Source: Nonomuraea montanisoli (lineage in GTDB: Bacteria > Actinomycetota > Actinomycetes > Streptosporangiales > Streptosporangiaceae). Taken from it: 64,000 bases of DNA. The position numbers and the translations under genes are program-made. Shown piece after piece: positions 23,605 through 32,153 of the stretch. Below the pieces are notes generated by a model. The model had not been told where the DNA came from, ran no database searches, and was given only the letters and a program-made list of their open reading frames with translations. Numbering within the stretch: the first letter of the stretch is position 1; each line of letters starts with the position of its first letter. The stretch is taken from contig NZ_JABWGN010000004.1 of the NCBI RefSeq assembly GCF_013363975.1, positions 496,001 through 560,000 of the forward strand. Reading direction: 5' to 3'.

Positions 23605-23610
23605 GGTGGG

Positions 23611-24456
23611 TCAGAGGCGGCAGGCGTAGATGTCGGTGACCAGGATGGCGCGGGCGCCGATGTCCCAGAGCTGGTCCATCACCTGCTGGTGCCCCTTCCG
23701 GCGGACCATGGCGCGCACCGCGACCCAGCCCTCGCGGTGCAGCGGCGAGACCGTCGGCCCCTCCATGCCGGGGGTCAGCGCGATGGCCTCCTCGATGCGC
23801 TCGGCGCGGATGTCGTAGTCCATCATGACGAAGTCGCGCGCGTGGACGACGCCCTGGAAGCGGCGCACGAGCTGCTGGACCCCCGGCTGCTCGGGGGCGC
23901 TCTGCCGCCTGATCAGCACGCCCTCCGAGCGCATGATCGGCTCGCCGAAGACCTCCAGCCCGACGTTGCGCAGCGTCGTGCCGGTCTCGACGACGTCGGC
24001 GATGGCGTCGGCCACGCCGAGCCGGATGGCGGTCTCGACCGCGCCGTCGAGCTTGATGACGCGCGCGTCGACGCCTGCGTCGGACAGGTACTTGCCGAGC
24101 AGGCCGGCGTAGGAGGTGGCCACGCGCATGCCGTCGAGGTCCTTGACCGAGGCGAACGTGCCGGACCTGGCCGCCAGGCGGAAGGTGGAGTCGCCGAAGC
24201 CGAGCGGCATGATCTCCTCGACCGGCGCGCCGGAGTCGACGAGCATGTCGCGGCCGGTGATGCCGACGTCGAGGGTGCCCTCACCGACGTAGACGGCGAT
24301 GTCGCGGGGACGCAGGAAGAACAGCTCGCAGCCGTTGTCCTCGTCGAGGACGAACAGCTCCTTGCTGTCACGGCGGGGCCGATAGCCGGCCTCCTTGAGC
24401 ATGGCCTGGGCGGCTTCGCTGAGCGCGCCCTTGTTGGGTACGGCTAGGCGGATCAT
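23611..24456 (-). CDS. hisG: ATP phosphoribosyltransferase, long form
   Basis: This 281-residue enzyme catalyses the first step of histidine synthesis (ATP plus PRPP). It begins MIRLAVPNKGALSEAA and keeps YVGEGTLDVGITGRDMLVD and ADAIADVVETGTTLRNVG, the PRPP-binding region. Its length and the C-terminal ACT-like domain (about 210-281, EGWVAVRAMVRRKGHQQVMD) mark the HisG long form, which is histidine-sensitive and needs no HisZ. It lies 64 bases after hisE in the same direction. Feedback inhibition is known for the family. Confidence 0.95.
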   Translation of the reverse strand: MIRLAVPNKGALSEAAQAMLKEAGYRPRRDSKELFVLDEDNGCELFFLRPRDIAVYVGEGTLDVGITGRDMLVDSGAPVEEIMPLGFGDSTFRLAARSGTFASVKDLDGMRVATSYAGLLGKYLSDAGVDARVIKLDGAVETAIRLGVADAIADVVETGTTLRNVGLEVFGEPIMRSEGVLIRRQSAPEQPGVQQLVRRFQGVVHARDFVMMDYDIRAERIEEAIALTPGMEGPTVSPLHREGWVAVRAMVRRKGHQQVMDQLWDIGARAILVTDIYACRL

Positions 24457-24520
24457 GTCGGTGTGGTCTCTCCGTGTCTCGCGGTGCTGGCATGGGCGGG
24501 CGAGGCGGGCGCTCGGCGCC

Positions 24521-24784
24521 CTAGAGATGCTTGTAGACCTCGTCCAGCCCGATGCCCTTGGCGAGCATGAGGACCTGCACGTGGTAGAGGAGCTGGGAGA
24601 TCTCCTCGGCGGCCCGGTCGGCGGACTCGTGCTCGGCGGCCATCCAGCTCTCGGCGGCCTCCTCGACGACCTTCTTGCCGATGGCATGGACGCCGGCGTC
24701 GAGCGCGGCCACGGTGCCCGAGCCCGCGGGCCGGGTGCGCGCCTTCTCGGACAGCTCGGCGAACAGCTCTTCGAAGGTCTTCAT
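24521..24784 (-). CDS. hisE: Phosphoribosyl-ATP pyrophosphatase
   Basis: An 87-residue all-alpha protein: [15 protein letters not shown], then [14 protein letters not shown] with the metal-binding EExxE-type pattern and a later [16 protein letters not shown] segment. It hydrolyses PR-ATP to PR-AMP, step two of histidine synthesis. The start ATG 24784 with GAGAGAG upstream is preferred over the longer form. Pairing with hisG matches the common actinobacterial hisE-hisG unit; the other his genes are elsewhere. Confidence 0.94.
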   Translation of the reverse strand: MKTFEELFAELSEKARTRPAGSGTVAALDAGVHAIGKKVVEEAAESWMAAEHESADRAAEEISQLLYHVQVLMLAKGIGLDEVYKHL

Positions 24785-25047
24785 GGTCTCTCTCGTCGGT
24801 CGGCTGACGTGCACGACAAGCCTAGTCGGCCCGCGTGGGTCGCACGCCCGGTGTCCGGAACCCGAGACAACAACCCCGGAAAATGATCTTTACTTCATTC
24901 TGTCATTCGCCTAGGGATGCTTTTATATCGTTCGCCCGGACGGCAGGCCACCGCCCGCGAACCGATGAACCGGGTAAGCACGTGACCATAGGCCGTCCCC
25001 GTTCCCGCTGATACGGTTCAGTGAAACTTTCATGGCGGAGGTGCCGC
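24785..25047. promoter_or_regulatory. Divergent hisE / lacI2 intergenic region with candidate LacI operators
   Basis: This gap holds an A/T-rich patch (about 24882-24938) including ATATAAAA on the minus strand, likely part of the hisE promoter. Toward the lacI gene lie TGAACCG (24966-24972), TGATACGGTTCA (25009-25020) and TGAAACTTTCA (25022-25032). The second is close to the palindrome TGAACCGGTTCA, and a related element TGAACCGCTTCA recurs at 26059-26070. LacI autoregulation is inferred. Confidence 0.5.
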
Positions 25048-26061
25048 GTGAAGAGGCCGACGATCGCCGACATCGCCAGGCGCGCGGGCGTGTCCAAGGG
25101 CGCGGTGTCCTACGCCCTGAACGGCCGGCCGGGCGTGTCGGAGGAGACCAGGGCGCGCATCCAGGCGATCGCCCAGGAGATCGGCTGGCGCCCGAACCTG
25201 GCCGCGCGCCTGCTGAGCGGCGCCGGCGCGGGCGCGATCGGGCTGGTCGTGTGCCGCCCGGCGCGCTTCCTCGGCGTCGAGCCGTTCTTCATGGAGCTGA
25301 TCAGCGGCATCGAGGGCGAGCTGGCGGCCCGCTCGTACGCGCTCATGCTGCAGGTGGCCGCCGGGCACGAGGACGAGATCGCCGTGCACCGCCGCTGGTG
25401 GGGCGAGGGGCGCGTGGACGGCGTGATCCTCCTCGACCTGCACGCGGACGACCCGCGCGTGCCGGTGGTGGAGACGCTGGGCATGCCGGCGGTGGTGATC
25501 GGCCATCCGTCGGCCGCGGGCCCGCTGCCCGCGGTGTGGTCGGACGAGGCGGCCGCGATGCGGGGGGTGATCGAGCACCTCGCGGCGCTCGGCCACCGGC
25601 GCGTCGGGCGGGTGGCGGGCCCGGCCGCCCTGGCGCACACCGCGATCAGGGACGCGGCGTTCGAGGAGGCGCTGGCCGCGCTGGGGCTGGAAGGAGCGCC
25701 GGCGGCGCACACCGACTACACCGGCGAGGCGGGCGCCCGGGCCACCCGGCGGCTGCTCAGCTCGCGCGCGCGGCCCACGGCGATCGTCTACGACAACGAC
25801 ATCATGGCGCTGGCCGGCCTGTCGGTGGCCCAGGAGATGGGCCTGGAGGTGCCGGCCGGGCTGTCCGTCGTGGCCTGGGACGACTCCCCGCTCTGCCAGG
25901 TGGTGCGGCCGCCGCTCACGGCGCTGGCGCGCGACATCCCGGCCTCGGGCGCGCGGGCGGCGCAGCTCCTGCTGCGGATGGCGGCGGGCGAGCGGGTCGC
26001 CGGCGTGGAGGACGCCGCGGCCCGCCTGCGCCCGCGCGGAAGCACCGCCCCGGCTCCCTGA
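25048..26061 (+). CDS. LacI-family regulator of the downstream sugar importer
   Basis: This 337-residue repressor has HTH residues PTIADIARRAGVSKGAVSYA at 4-23 and an effector domain to about residue 325. GTG 25048 has a GGAGGT ribosome site five bases upstream, so it is preferred to the longer frame from 25021. It is followed in the same direction by a binding protein and two permeases, which it most likely controls. Its stop codon overlaps a candidate operator TGAACCGCTTCA. The inducer sugar is unknown. Confidence 0.9.
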   Translation: MKRPTIADIARRAGVSKGAVSYALNGRPGVSEETRARIQAIAQEIGWRPNLAARLLSGAGAGAIGLVVCRPARFLGVEPFFMELISGIEGELAARSYALMLQVAAGHEDEIAVHRRWWGEGRVDGVILLDLHADDPRVPVVETLGMPAVVIGHPSAAGPLPAVWSDEAAAMRGVIEHLAALGHRRVGRVAGPAALAHTAIRDAAFEEALAALGLEGAPAAHTDYTGEAGARATRRLLSSRARPTAIVYDNDIMALAGLSVAQEMGLEVPAGLSVVAWDDSPLCQVVRPPLTALARDIPASGARAAQLLLRMAAGERVAGVEDAAARLRPRGSTAPAP

Positions 26062-26158
26062 ACCGCTTCACGTACGACCGTCATGTCGCGCAGCCCCGGA
26101 CGGAAGAGGCGGCCCCGGTGATTTCGATCGCCGCCTATTGTAACTTACCCGTTTAAGT
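26059..26158. promoter_or_regulatory. Regulatory region before the second sugar ABC operon
   Basis: TGAACCGCTTCA (26059-26070) differs by one base from the palindrome TGAACCGGTTCA and resembles elements at the lacI promoter. ACTTA-CCCGTT-TAAGT (26143-26158) is a second inverted repeat; its CTTACCCG core recurs on the opposite strand at 24971-24978. The A/T-rich CCTATTGTAAC at 26134-26144 may hold the -10. Binding by the LacI protein is a guess from position and symmetry. Confidence 0.45.
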
Positions 26159-26272
26159 GGTGAGATCCCCATACCTGTGAAATCGGGCGCCGGGCCGCGG
26201 GATGCCCCGTATTCCGCACGCCTCCGTCAGGGGAACCGGGCGCCCATCCGACCGACAGATCGGACGCCCCCC

Positions 26273-27529
26273 ATGCGACGAACGACGGCAGTCTGCGGCA
26301 CGGTCCTGGTGGCGCTCCTGAGCGCCGCCTGCGCCACCAGCGGCCAGTCGGAGACCAGGCAGGCCGACCAGAACGCCCCCGCCGCCCTGTCCTTCTGGTC
26401 CACCGGCGGAGACGACGAGACCGCGATCTTCCAGAAGGCCGCGGACCTGTACAAGCAGTCGCACCCCAACGTGACGATCAAGGTGCAGACCCTGACGTGG
26501 GACGACGCGTACGCCAAGCTGCTGGCCGCGGCCAGCAGCCGCAGCGGCCCGGACATCCTGTCCGGCGGCATGACGTGGACCATCCAGTTCGGCGCCCGGG
26601 GCGCCATGGTGGACCTGCGCAAGCACGGCCTCGACGCGCTCAAGGCGCAGGCCCAGCCCGCCCAGTGGGAGTCGGCGGTCTCCCCCGACGGCTCGGTGTA
26701 CGGCGTGCCGCTCGACATGTCGACCTTCGCCCTGTTCTACCGCAAGGACCTGCTCGACCAGGCCAAGGTCACCCCGCCCAAGACGTGGGAGGAGCTGGTC
26801 GCCGCCATCGACAAGCTCAGGGCCGCCGGGGTGAGGAAGCCGTACAGCCAGGACTGGGGCAACCTCGACTGGATCGGCTACTTCAACTACCTCTACCAGG
26901 CGGGCGGCTCGTTCTACACCCCTGACTGCAAGCCGGCGCTCGGCACCCCGCAGGCCCAGCAGGCGCTGACGTTCTGGGCGGACCTCTACCGCAAGCACGG
27001 CGCGCCGACCGCGACCGTCGAGGGCTCCGACGCGCTCGACACCGGCACCGCGCTGGTGGTGGCCGGCAACTGGATCGCCAAGGGCATCGACGTCAACAAG
27101 CCGGAGCTCAAGGGCAAGTGGGCGATGACCACGCTCCCCGCCGGTCCCGCCGGTCCGACCACGTTCATCGGCGGGCGGGCGATCGGCGTCACGTCGTTCA
27201 GCAAGTACGCGCAGATCGGCGCGGACTTCGTGAAGTTCCTCTACTCCGACGAGGCGATCACCGCGATCGTGGACGAGGCCAAGAAGCGCAACCTGCCGTT
27301 CATCCCGCCGCGCGCGGACAAGGTGGTGTCCGCCTCGACGTTCACCCCCGAGCAGGCCCAGGTGTTCGAGGCGTCGATCAGGACCGGCAAGGCGGCGCCC
27401 GGCTGCCCCGGATGGGACGAGAGCGCGGGAGACGTGGCCAAGCAGCTCCAGTCGGCCATCCTCGGCAAGGCGGACGTCAGGACCGCGCTGGCCGAGGCCG
27501 CGAAGGTCATGGAGCGCAACGCCGGATAG
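26273..27529 (+). CDS. Sugar-binding lipoprotein of a CUT1 ABC importer
   Basis: This 418-residue protein begins MRRTTAVCGTVLVALLSAAC, a short signal peptide ending in lipobox LSAAC (Cys 20). The mature part shows the type-1 solute-binding pattern (ALSFWSTGGDDETAIFQKAA, then VYGVPLDMSTFALFYRKDLL and GALDTGTAL-like core helices). It should capture an oligosaccharide outside the membrane. The nearest ATG to the signal peptide was chosen; the longer frame adds an unlikely 32-residue basic stretch. Substrate not identifiable. Confidence 0.88.
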   Translation: MRRTTAVCGTVLVALLSAACATSGQSETRQADQNAPAALSFWSTGGDDETAIFQKAADLYKQSHPNVTIKVQTLTWDDAYAKLLAAASSRSGPDILSGGMTWTIQFGARGAMVDLRKHGLDALKAQAQPAQWESAVSPDGSVYGVPLDMSTFALFYRKDLLDQAKVTPPKTWEELVAAIDKLRAAGVRKPYSQDWGNLDWIGYFNYLYQAGGSFYTPDCKPALGTPQAQQALTFWADLYRKHGAPTATVEGSDALDTGTALVVAGNWIAKGIDVNKPELKGKWAMTTLPAGPAGPTTFIGGRAIGVTSFSKYAQIGADFVKFLYSDEAITAIVDEAKKRNLPFIPPRADKVVSASTFTPEQAQVFEASIRTGKAAPGCPGWDESAGDVAKQLQSAILGKADVRTALAEAAKVMERNAG

Positions 27530-27581
27530 CCGCCCGCCGGGACCGGTGGGCGCCGGTCCCGGCCAGATCCAGGAGCCTGAC

Positions 27582-28514
27582 ATGGCCAACACGGCCGACA
27601 TGGCGACCCCCGCCGCCTCTCCCCTGCGCAGCGCGCTGCGACGCTACGGCACCTCCTACCTGATGCTGCTGCCGTTCCTCGCGCTGTTCGCGGGCTTCCT
27701 CCTCTGGCCGCTGGCCAACTCGCTGTTCCTGAGCTTCACCCGCTTCGACGGGATCAACCCGGCCGAGTTCACCGGCCTGGACAACTTCCGCCGGCTCGCC
27801 GGGGACGCCCGGTTCCGCCACGCGCTCGGCAACACGGCCCTGTACGTGGTCGCGTCGGTCGGGCTGGGGACGCTGCTGTCGCTGGGCCTCGCACTGGCCT
27901 TCAACGGCACCAGCCGGCCGCACCGGATCATGCGCACCCTGTTCTTCCTGCCGTCCGTCACCTCCTCCATCGCGCTCATGCTCATGTGGAAGTGGGTGCT
28001 GTTCCCCAGCGACGTGGGCCTGGCCAACACCGTCGTCGGCTGGTTCGGCGGCCACGCCGTCGCCTGGCTGGCCACCCCCGGGCTCACCGTCCCGATCCTG
28101 GTGCTGATGTCGGTGTGGGGCGGCATGGGGTACGGCATGGTGCTGTACGTGGCCGGGCTCGGCTCGATCCCGGAGGAGTACTACGAGGCGGCCCGCATCG
28201 ACGGCGCCTCCACCTGGCAGCAGTTCCGCCGGATCACGCTGCCGCTGCTGCGCCCGGTCACCACGTACGTGGTGGTCACCGGCCTCATCGGGGCGTTCCA
28301 GGTGTTCGAGGCGGTCTACATCGTCTTCCGCGGCACCAACAACGTCGGGGGCGTGCTCGACTCCGGCCTGATGATCGTCCCCTACCTGTACGACCAGGGC
28401 TTCACCCACTTCAGGCTCGGCTACGCCTCGGCGATCGCGTGGGTGCTGTTCGTGATCATCTTCGTGCTGAGCCTCGTCAACCTGCGCCTGGGCCGCGCGA
28501 TGAAGGAGCTGTGA
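27582..28514 (+). CDS. Sugar ABC transporter permease (MalF-type)
   Basis: A 310-residue inner-membrane permease with six helices, EAA loop YEAARIDGASTWQQFRRITL, and the MalF/UgpA-like FRGTNNVGGVLDSG segment. AGGAG lies six bases before ATG 27582. It follows the lipoprotein gene by 52 bases and overlaps the next permease by one base (TGATG). No ATPase is encoded nearby, so a shared MsiK-type ATPase is presumed. Confidence 0.92.
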   Translation: MANTADMATPAASPLRSALRRYGTSYLMLLPFLALFAGFLLWPLANSLFLSFTRFDGINPAEFTGLDNFRRLAGDARFRHALGNTALYVVASVGLGTLLSLGLALAFNGTSRPHRIMRTLFFLPSVTSSIALMLMWKWVLFPSDVGLANTVVGWFGGHAVAWLATPGLTVPILVLMSVWGGMGYGMVLYVAGLGSIPEEYYEAARIDGASTWQQFRRITLPLLRPVTTYVVVTGLIGAFQVFEAVYIVFRGTNNVGGVLDSGLMIVPYLYDQGFTHFRLGYASAIAWVLFVIIFVLSLVNLRLGRAMKEL

Positions 28515-29461
28515 TGGCCGTCCTGGAGACCGTCGCCCCCGACCGCCGCGCCCGGCGTCCGGCGCCGGCGCCCGACCGCCGCGCGCGGGTCAACCGGCAC
28601 CTGCTGCGCCTGCCGTTCCACCTGCTGTCGCTGACGATGGTCGCGCCCTTCTACTGGCTGGTCATCACGGTCTTCAAGACGCCGACGGAGCTGGCCAGGA
28701 CGCCGCCGTCGTTCGTGCCGCGCTCGCCCACGTTCGACAACTTCCACGACCCGGACTGGTCGCCCCGGCAGATCAACCCCGGTCACCTGCAGGGCATCTT
28801 CCAGCGCTTCCAGGTGGACTTCGGGTTCTGGCGGTTCCTGTTCAACAGCCTGTTCATCACCACCGCGATCACGGTGGGCTCACTGCTGATCTGCTCGCTG
28901 GCGGCGTACGTGATCGCCAAGCACGACATCAAGGGACGCCGGGTGATCTTCCTGATGATCATCGCGTCGATGATGGTGCCGTGGCAGACCACGCTCATCC
29001 CCAACTACGTGATCATGCGGAACCTGGGCTGGCTGGACAGCTACACCGCCTACATCGTGCCGGCGCTGGCCAAGGCGTTCGTGCTGTTCTTCCTCGTGCA
29101 GTTCCTCCAGTCGCTGCCGAACGAGCTGATCCAGGCGGCCCGGGTGGACGGCGCCGGGGAGTGGCGGATCTGGTGGACGATCGTGCTCCCGCTGCTGCGG
29201 CCCGCCCTGGCCGCCATGTCGATCTTCATCGTGCTGGCGGAGTGGAACAACTTCCTCTGGCCCCTGATCATCGTGCAGAGCGACGAGATGGCGAACCTGC
29301 CCGTGGCGCTGGCCAGGCTCAACTCCTACTTCGCCGGCCCCGACCATCAGGGCGCGATCATGGCGGGCGGCCTGCTGGCGTCGATGCCGACGATCGCGTT
29401 CTTCCTCGTCTTCCAGAAGTACTTCACCCGGGGCATCGCGCTCAGCGGCCTCAAGGGCTGA
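28514..29461 (+). CDS. Sugar ABC transporter permease (MalG-type)
   Basis: This 315-residue permease has an arginine-rich cytosolic N-terminus, six helices, and EAA loop IQAARVDGAGEWRIWWTIVL; it ends FTRGIALSGLKG, typical of MalG-group proteins. It is translationally coupled to the previous permease and closes the operon. No glycosidase gene follows; instead a minus-strand gene remnant and a helicase are found. Confidence 0.92.
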   Translation: MAVLETVAPDRRARRPAPAPDRRARVNRHLLRLPFHLLSLTMVAPFYWLVITVFKTPTELARTPPSFVPRSPTFDNFHDPDWSPRQINPGHLQGIFQRFQVDFGFWRFLFNSLFITTAITVGSLLICSLAAYVIAKHDIKGRRVIFLMIIASMMVPWQTTLIPNYVIMRNLGWLDSYTAYIVPALAKAFVLFFLVQFLQSLPNELIQAARVDGAGEWRIWWTIVLPLLRPALAAMSIFIVLAEWNNFLWPLIIVQSDEMANLPVALARLNSYFAGPDHQGAIMAGGLLASMPTIAFFLVFQKYFTRGIALSGLKG

Positions 29462-29467
29462 CCGGCC

Positions 29468-29635
29468 TCACCCCTGGCGTGCCTGGAGCAGGTCCAGCAG
29501 GTCCCGGTCCACCTCGAACCCGTCCAGCGGCCCGGTCCCCGTGCGGCGCGGCGCTTGGAGGGACACCAGTGCCGCTTGCTTCAACGTCCGTCCGGCGACG
29601 GTCGGCTCTGTCCGGGTGATGAGGGTGTCCGCCCG
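29468..29635 (-). pseudogene. Probable 3' remnant of an unidentified minus-strand gene
   Basis: Reading the minus strand into the TGA at 29468-29470 gives an uninterrupted frame with strong G/C third positions, ending GPLDGFEVDRDLLDLLQARQG preceded by RTLKQAALVSLQ. The last 25 codons look like an authentic protein C-terminus. No start codon with a ribosome site is found, and upstream the frame runs into the helicase terminator. It is best read as the tail of a deleted gene, or a very small gene from GTG 29566. The family is not recognised. Confidence 0.35.
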
Positions 29636-29685
29636 CAGGGGAGCTCGGGCGGCGGGAGCGGGTGCTGTTTTCCGGGGGAACGACG

Positions 29686-29726
29686 CGGCCCGCCGTACCA
29701 GTCCTCTGGAGGGGTACGGCGGGCCG
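29686..29726 (-). terminator. Helicase terminator hairpin
   Basis: Arms CGGCCCGCCGTACC (29686-29699) and GGTACGGCGGGCCG (29713-29726) form a perfect 14-bp stem with a 13-base loop, 17 bases beyond the helicase stop on the minus strand. No T-run follows. It also faces the end of the plus-strand importer operon. Confidence 0.75.
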
Positions 29727-29742
29727 TCAGGGATGTCGCGGG

Positions 29743-31752
29743 TCAGCGGCCGAAGCGGCGGCCCTCCGAGCGGAAGCCGCCACGCGGGCCGCGGTCGTCG
29801 CGGTGGCCGCCGGAGCGGTGGCCGTCGCGCGGACGGTCGTCGCCGCGGAAGCCGCGCTCGCGGTCGGCCGAGAACGGCCGGCCACGGTCACCGCCGCGCG
29901 CGCCGCGCTCGTCGGAACGGAAGCCGCCGCCACGCGGGCCGCGGTCGTCGCGGAACCCGCCCCGGGCACCGCGGTCGTCGGAGCGGAACGGACGGTCGTC
30001 CGAGCGGAAACCGCCACCACGCGGAGCGCGGTCGTCCCCGCGGAACGGCCGGTCCTCGGAACGGGCCGGACGGTCGTCGGAGCGGAAACCGCCGTCACGG
30101 GCCGGACGGTCGTCGGAGCGGAAGCCGCCGCCGCGCGGGCCACGGTCGCCGGAGCGGAACGGACGGTCGTCCGAGCGGAAACCGCCGCCGCGCCGGTCGC
30201 GGTCGTCACGGCGGAAACCGCCCTCACGACGGTCCTCGCCGAACGTGCGCGGCTCACGCGAGCCCGCCCCCTGCTCGCCGCCCTCGAACCGGCGCCCGCC
30301 GGACGGCCGGTCACCGTAGGAGCGGTCGCCGTCCTCACGGCGCGAGCCGTAGGAGCGCTCGCCGCCCTCGCCCGGCACCGAGCCGGAGCCGTCGTGGCGG
30401 CGGGGCCGGCGGTCGCCGTCGCCGTCGCGCCCGAAGTCACGGCGCCCACGCCGCCCGCGGCGCTCGCCGTGCCCGCCGCCGTGACCGTGCTCGCGGCGCG
30501 GACGCAGCGGCTTGCGCACGTCGGGCTCCCACACGGGGATGGCCTCGCCGCTCGGGAGACGGGCGCCCGTCACCTCGGCGACCCGCGGGTGACCCGGGGT
30601 GGCCTTGAGGCGGAACGGGTGGATGCCCGCCCGGCGCGTGAGCTGGTCGGTGGAGCGGCGCTCGTTGGGCAGCACGAGCGTGACCACGGTGCCCTTCTCG
30701 CCCGCGCGGGCCGTGCGGCCGCCACGGTGCAGGTAGCTCTTGTGGTCCTGCGGCGGGTCGACGTGCAGCACCAGGCTGATGTTGTCGACGTGGATGCCGC
30801 GGGCGGCCACGTCGGTGCAGACGAGCACGTTGATGACGCCCTCGCGGAACTCGGCGAGGATGCGGGTGCGCTGGTTCTGGCGCTTGCCGCCGTGCAGGCC
30901 GCCGGCCCGGACGCCGACGCGGGCGAGCTGCTTGCACAGCCGGTCGACGCCGTGCTGGGTGCGGACGAAGATGATCGTCCGGCCCTCGCGGTTGGCGATC
31001 TCGGCGGTGACGTCGAACTTGTCGTCGCGCGAGACCTGCATGACGTGGTGCTCCATCGTGTCGACCGGGGAGGTCGCGGGGGCGACGGAGTGGGTGATCG
31101 GGTCCTTGAGGAAGCGCTGGACCAGCTTGTCGACGTCGCCGTCGAGCGTGGCCGAGAACAGCAGCCGCTGCCCGCCGGGCGAGGTCTGCGCGAGCAGGTC
31201 GGTGACGACCGGGAAGAAGCCGAGGTCGCACATGTGGTCGGCCTCGTCGAGGACGCTCACCTCGACGTCGGCCAGCGAGCACTCGCCCTGGCGGATGAGG
31301 TCGCCGAGCCGGCCGGGGGTGGCGATGACGATGTCGACGCCGCGGCGCAGGGCCTCGATCTGCTTGCCCATGGACATGCCGCCGACGACGACCTTCATGC
31401 GCAGGCCGAGGCCGCGGCCGAGCGGCTCCAGCGCGTCGTGCACCTGGAGGGCCAGCTCGCGGGTCGGGACGAGGATCATCGCGCGGGGACGGCCCGGGGC
31501 GGGCTTGACGCCGGCGATGCGGGCCATGGTGGGCAGGCCGAAGGCGAGCGTCTTGCCGGAGCCGGTCTGGCCGCGGCCGAGGACGTCGGCGCCGGTCAGC
31601 ACGTCGGGGATGGTGGCGCTCTGGATGGGGAAGGGGCTGTCGATGCCCTGGCGGGCCAGGCCGGCCACGAGCGGCTTGGGCAGACCCAGCAGCTCGAATC
31701 CGGACGGGCCCTGCTCGGCGGGGGCGAGCTCGGGCAGGACAGCGTCAAGCAT
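29743..31752 (-). CDS. DEAD-box RNA helicase with long RGG/RSDDR-rich tail
   Basis: This 669-residue protein has the Q motif (GIDSPFPIQSATIP), Walker A GQTGSGKT, PTRELA, VLDEADHM, SAT and HRGGRTARAG over about residues 20-390. A disordered tail of about 240 residues follows, built from imperfect repeats such as GGGFRSDDRPFRS and RGARGG. Such tails bind RNA and can drive condensates. Likely roles are ribosome assembly or RNA decay, often cold-induced. ATG 31752 was chosen; GTG 31758 with AAAGG ten bases upstream is an alternative. The leader is long and structured. Confidence 0.93.
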   Translation of the reverse strand: MLDAVLPELAPAEQGPSGFELLGLPKPLVAGLARQGIDSPFPIQSATIPDVLTGADVLGRGQTGSGKTLAFGLPTMARIAGVKPAPGRPRAMILVPTRELALQVHDALEPLGRGLGLRMKVVVGGMSMGKQIEALRRGVDIVIATPGRLGDLIRQGECSLADVEVSVLDEADHMCDLGFFPVVTDLLAQTSPGGQRLLFSATLDGDVDKLVQRFLKDPITHSVAPATSPVDTMEHHVMQVSRDDKFDVTAEIANREGRTIIFVRTQHGVDRLCKQLARVGVRAGGLHGGKRQNQRTRILAEFREGVINVLVCTDVAARGIHVDNISLVLHVDPPQDHKSYLHRGGRTARAGEKGTVVTLVLPNERRSTDQLTRRAGIHPFRLKATPGHPRVAEVTGARLPSGEAIPVWEPDVRKPLRPRREHGHGGGHGERRGRRGRRDFGRDGDGDRRPRRHDGSGSVPGEGGERSYGSRREDGDRSYGDRPSGGRRFEGGEQGAGSREPRTFGEDRREGGFRRDDRDRRGGGFRSDDRPFRSGDRGPRGGGFRSDDRPARDGGFRSDDRPARSEDRPFRGDDRAPRGGGFRSDDRPFRSDDRGARGGFRDDRGPRGGGFRSDERGARGGDRGRPFSADRERGFRGDDRPRDGHRSGGHRDDRGPRGGFRSEGRRFGR

Positions 31753-32153
31753 GGTCACGAACGTCGTGCCTTTCCGTCGAAGTGGCGCGTCACTTCTGCG
31801 AAAGGACGAGCCGGGAGGTGCGGCGACATGCCGCACTCATTGCGAGGCGCGGGTGATCGGCACCCGCTGGGGTGGGGACTGGCCCGGACCGGTGTGCTCA
31901 CCGGCATGTCGTCGGGCCGTCTACGCGCACCCGGTTGCCGGCCGCAGGCGGCGAGACGCACAGGAGGTGCGCCAGGTGCACGTCGTGCCAACGCGGGGAG
32001 GACCAGGGGTATTCCCCGCCCGGTCCGGCTCTCGGACCGAGGCACAGGCGCGGCCGGCACCGGGGTGCCGGCCGTACTGCTCAAAATCACGCTATACAGG
32101 ACGAACCGCTCGGTGCGTCCCGCTGGAGGCTGATGCTGCTGAAGGTCAGGAGA
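31753..32153 (-). promoter_or_regulatory. Long structured leader of the helicase gene and suf operon 3' end
   Basis: There is no convincing gene in these 401 bases. They contain a GTGCGGC-GACAT-GCCGCAC hairpin (31818-31836) close to the helicase start, and CGGCATGTCG (31902-31911), which is fully complementary to CGACATGCCG (31824-31833). The two pairings exclude each other, as in RNA switches. Farther up are GCGGGGA/TCCCCGC (31993-32019), overlapped by a competing GGGG/CCCC pair, and a CGGCCGGCACC/GGTGCCGGCCG palindrome (32051-32074) that may end the suf transcript. Function is inferred. Confidence 0.45.

Noticed and set aside
20926..24520. A defence or phage island
   Set aside because: Genes are chromosomal housekeeping or regulatory families (acVLRF1, EAL-CBS, his) with no integrase, att site or phage protein.
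24882..24938. A/T-rich patch as an insertion-sequence remnant
   Set aside because: It is short, without terminal repeats or transposase fragments, and sits where the hisE promoter is expected.
31755..32090. 111-residue minus-strand frame in the helicase leader
   Set aside because: Pro/Arg-rich, overlaps the helicase start in another frame and hairpins, and resembles no family.
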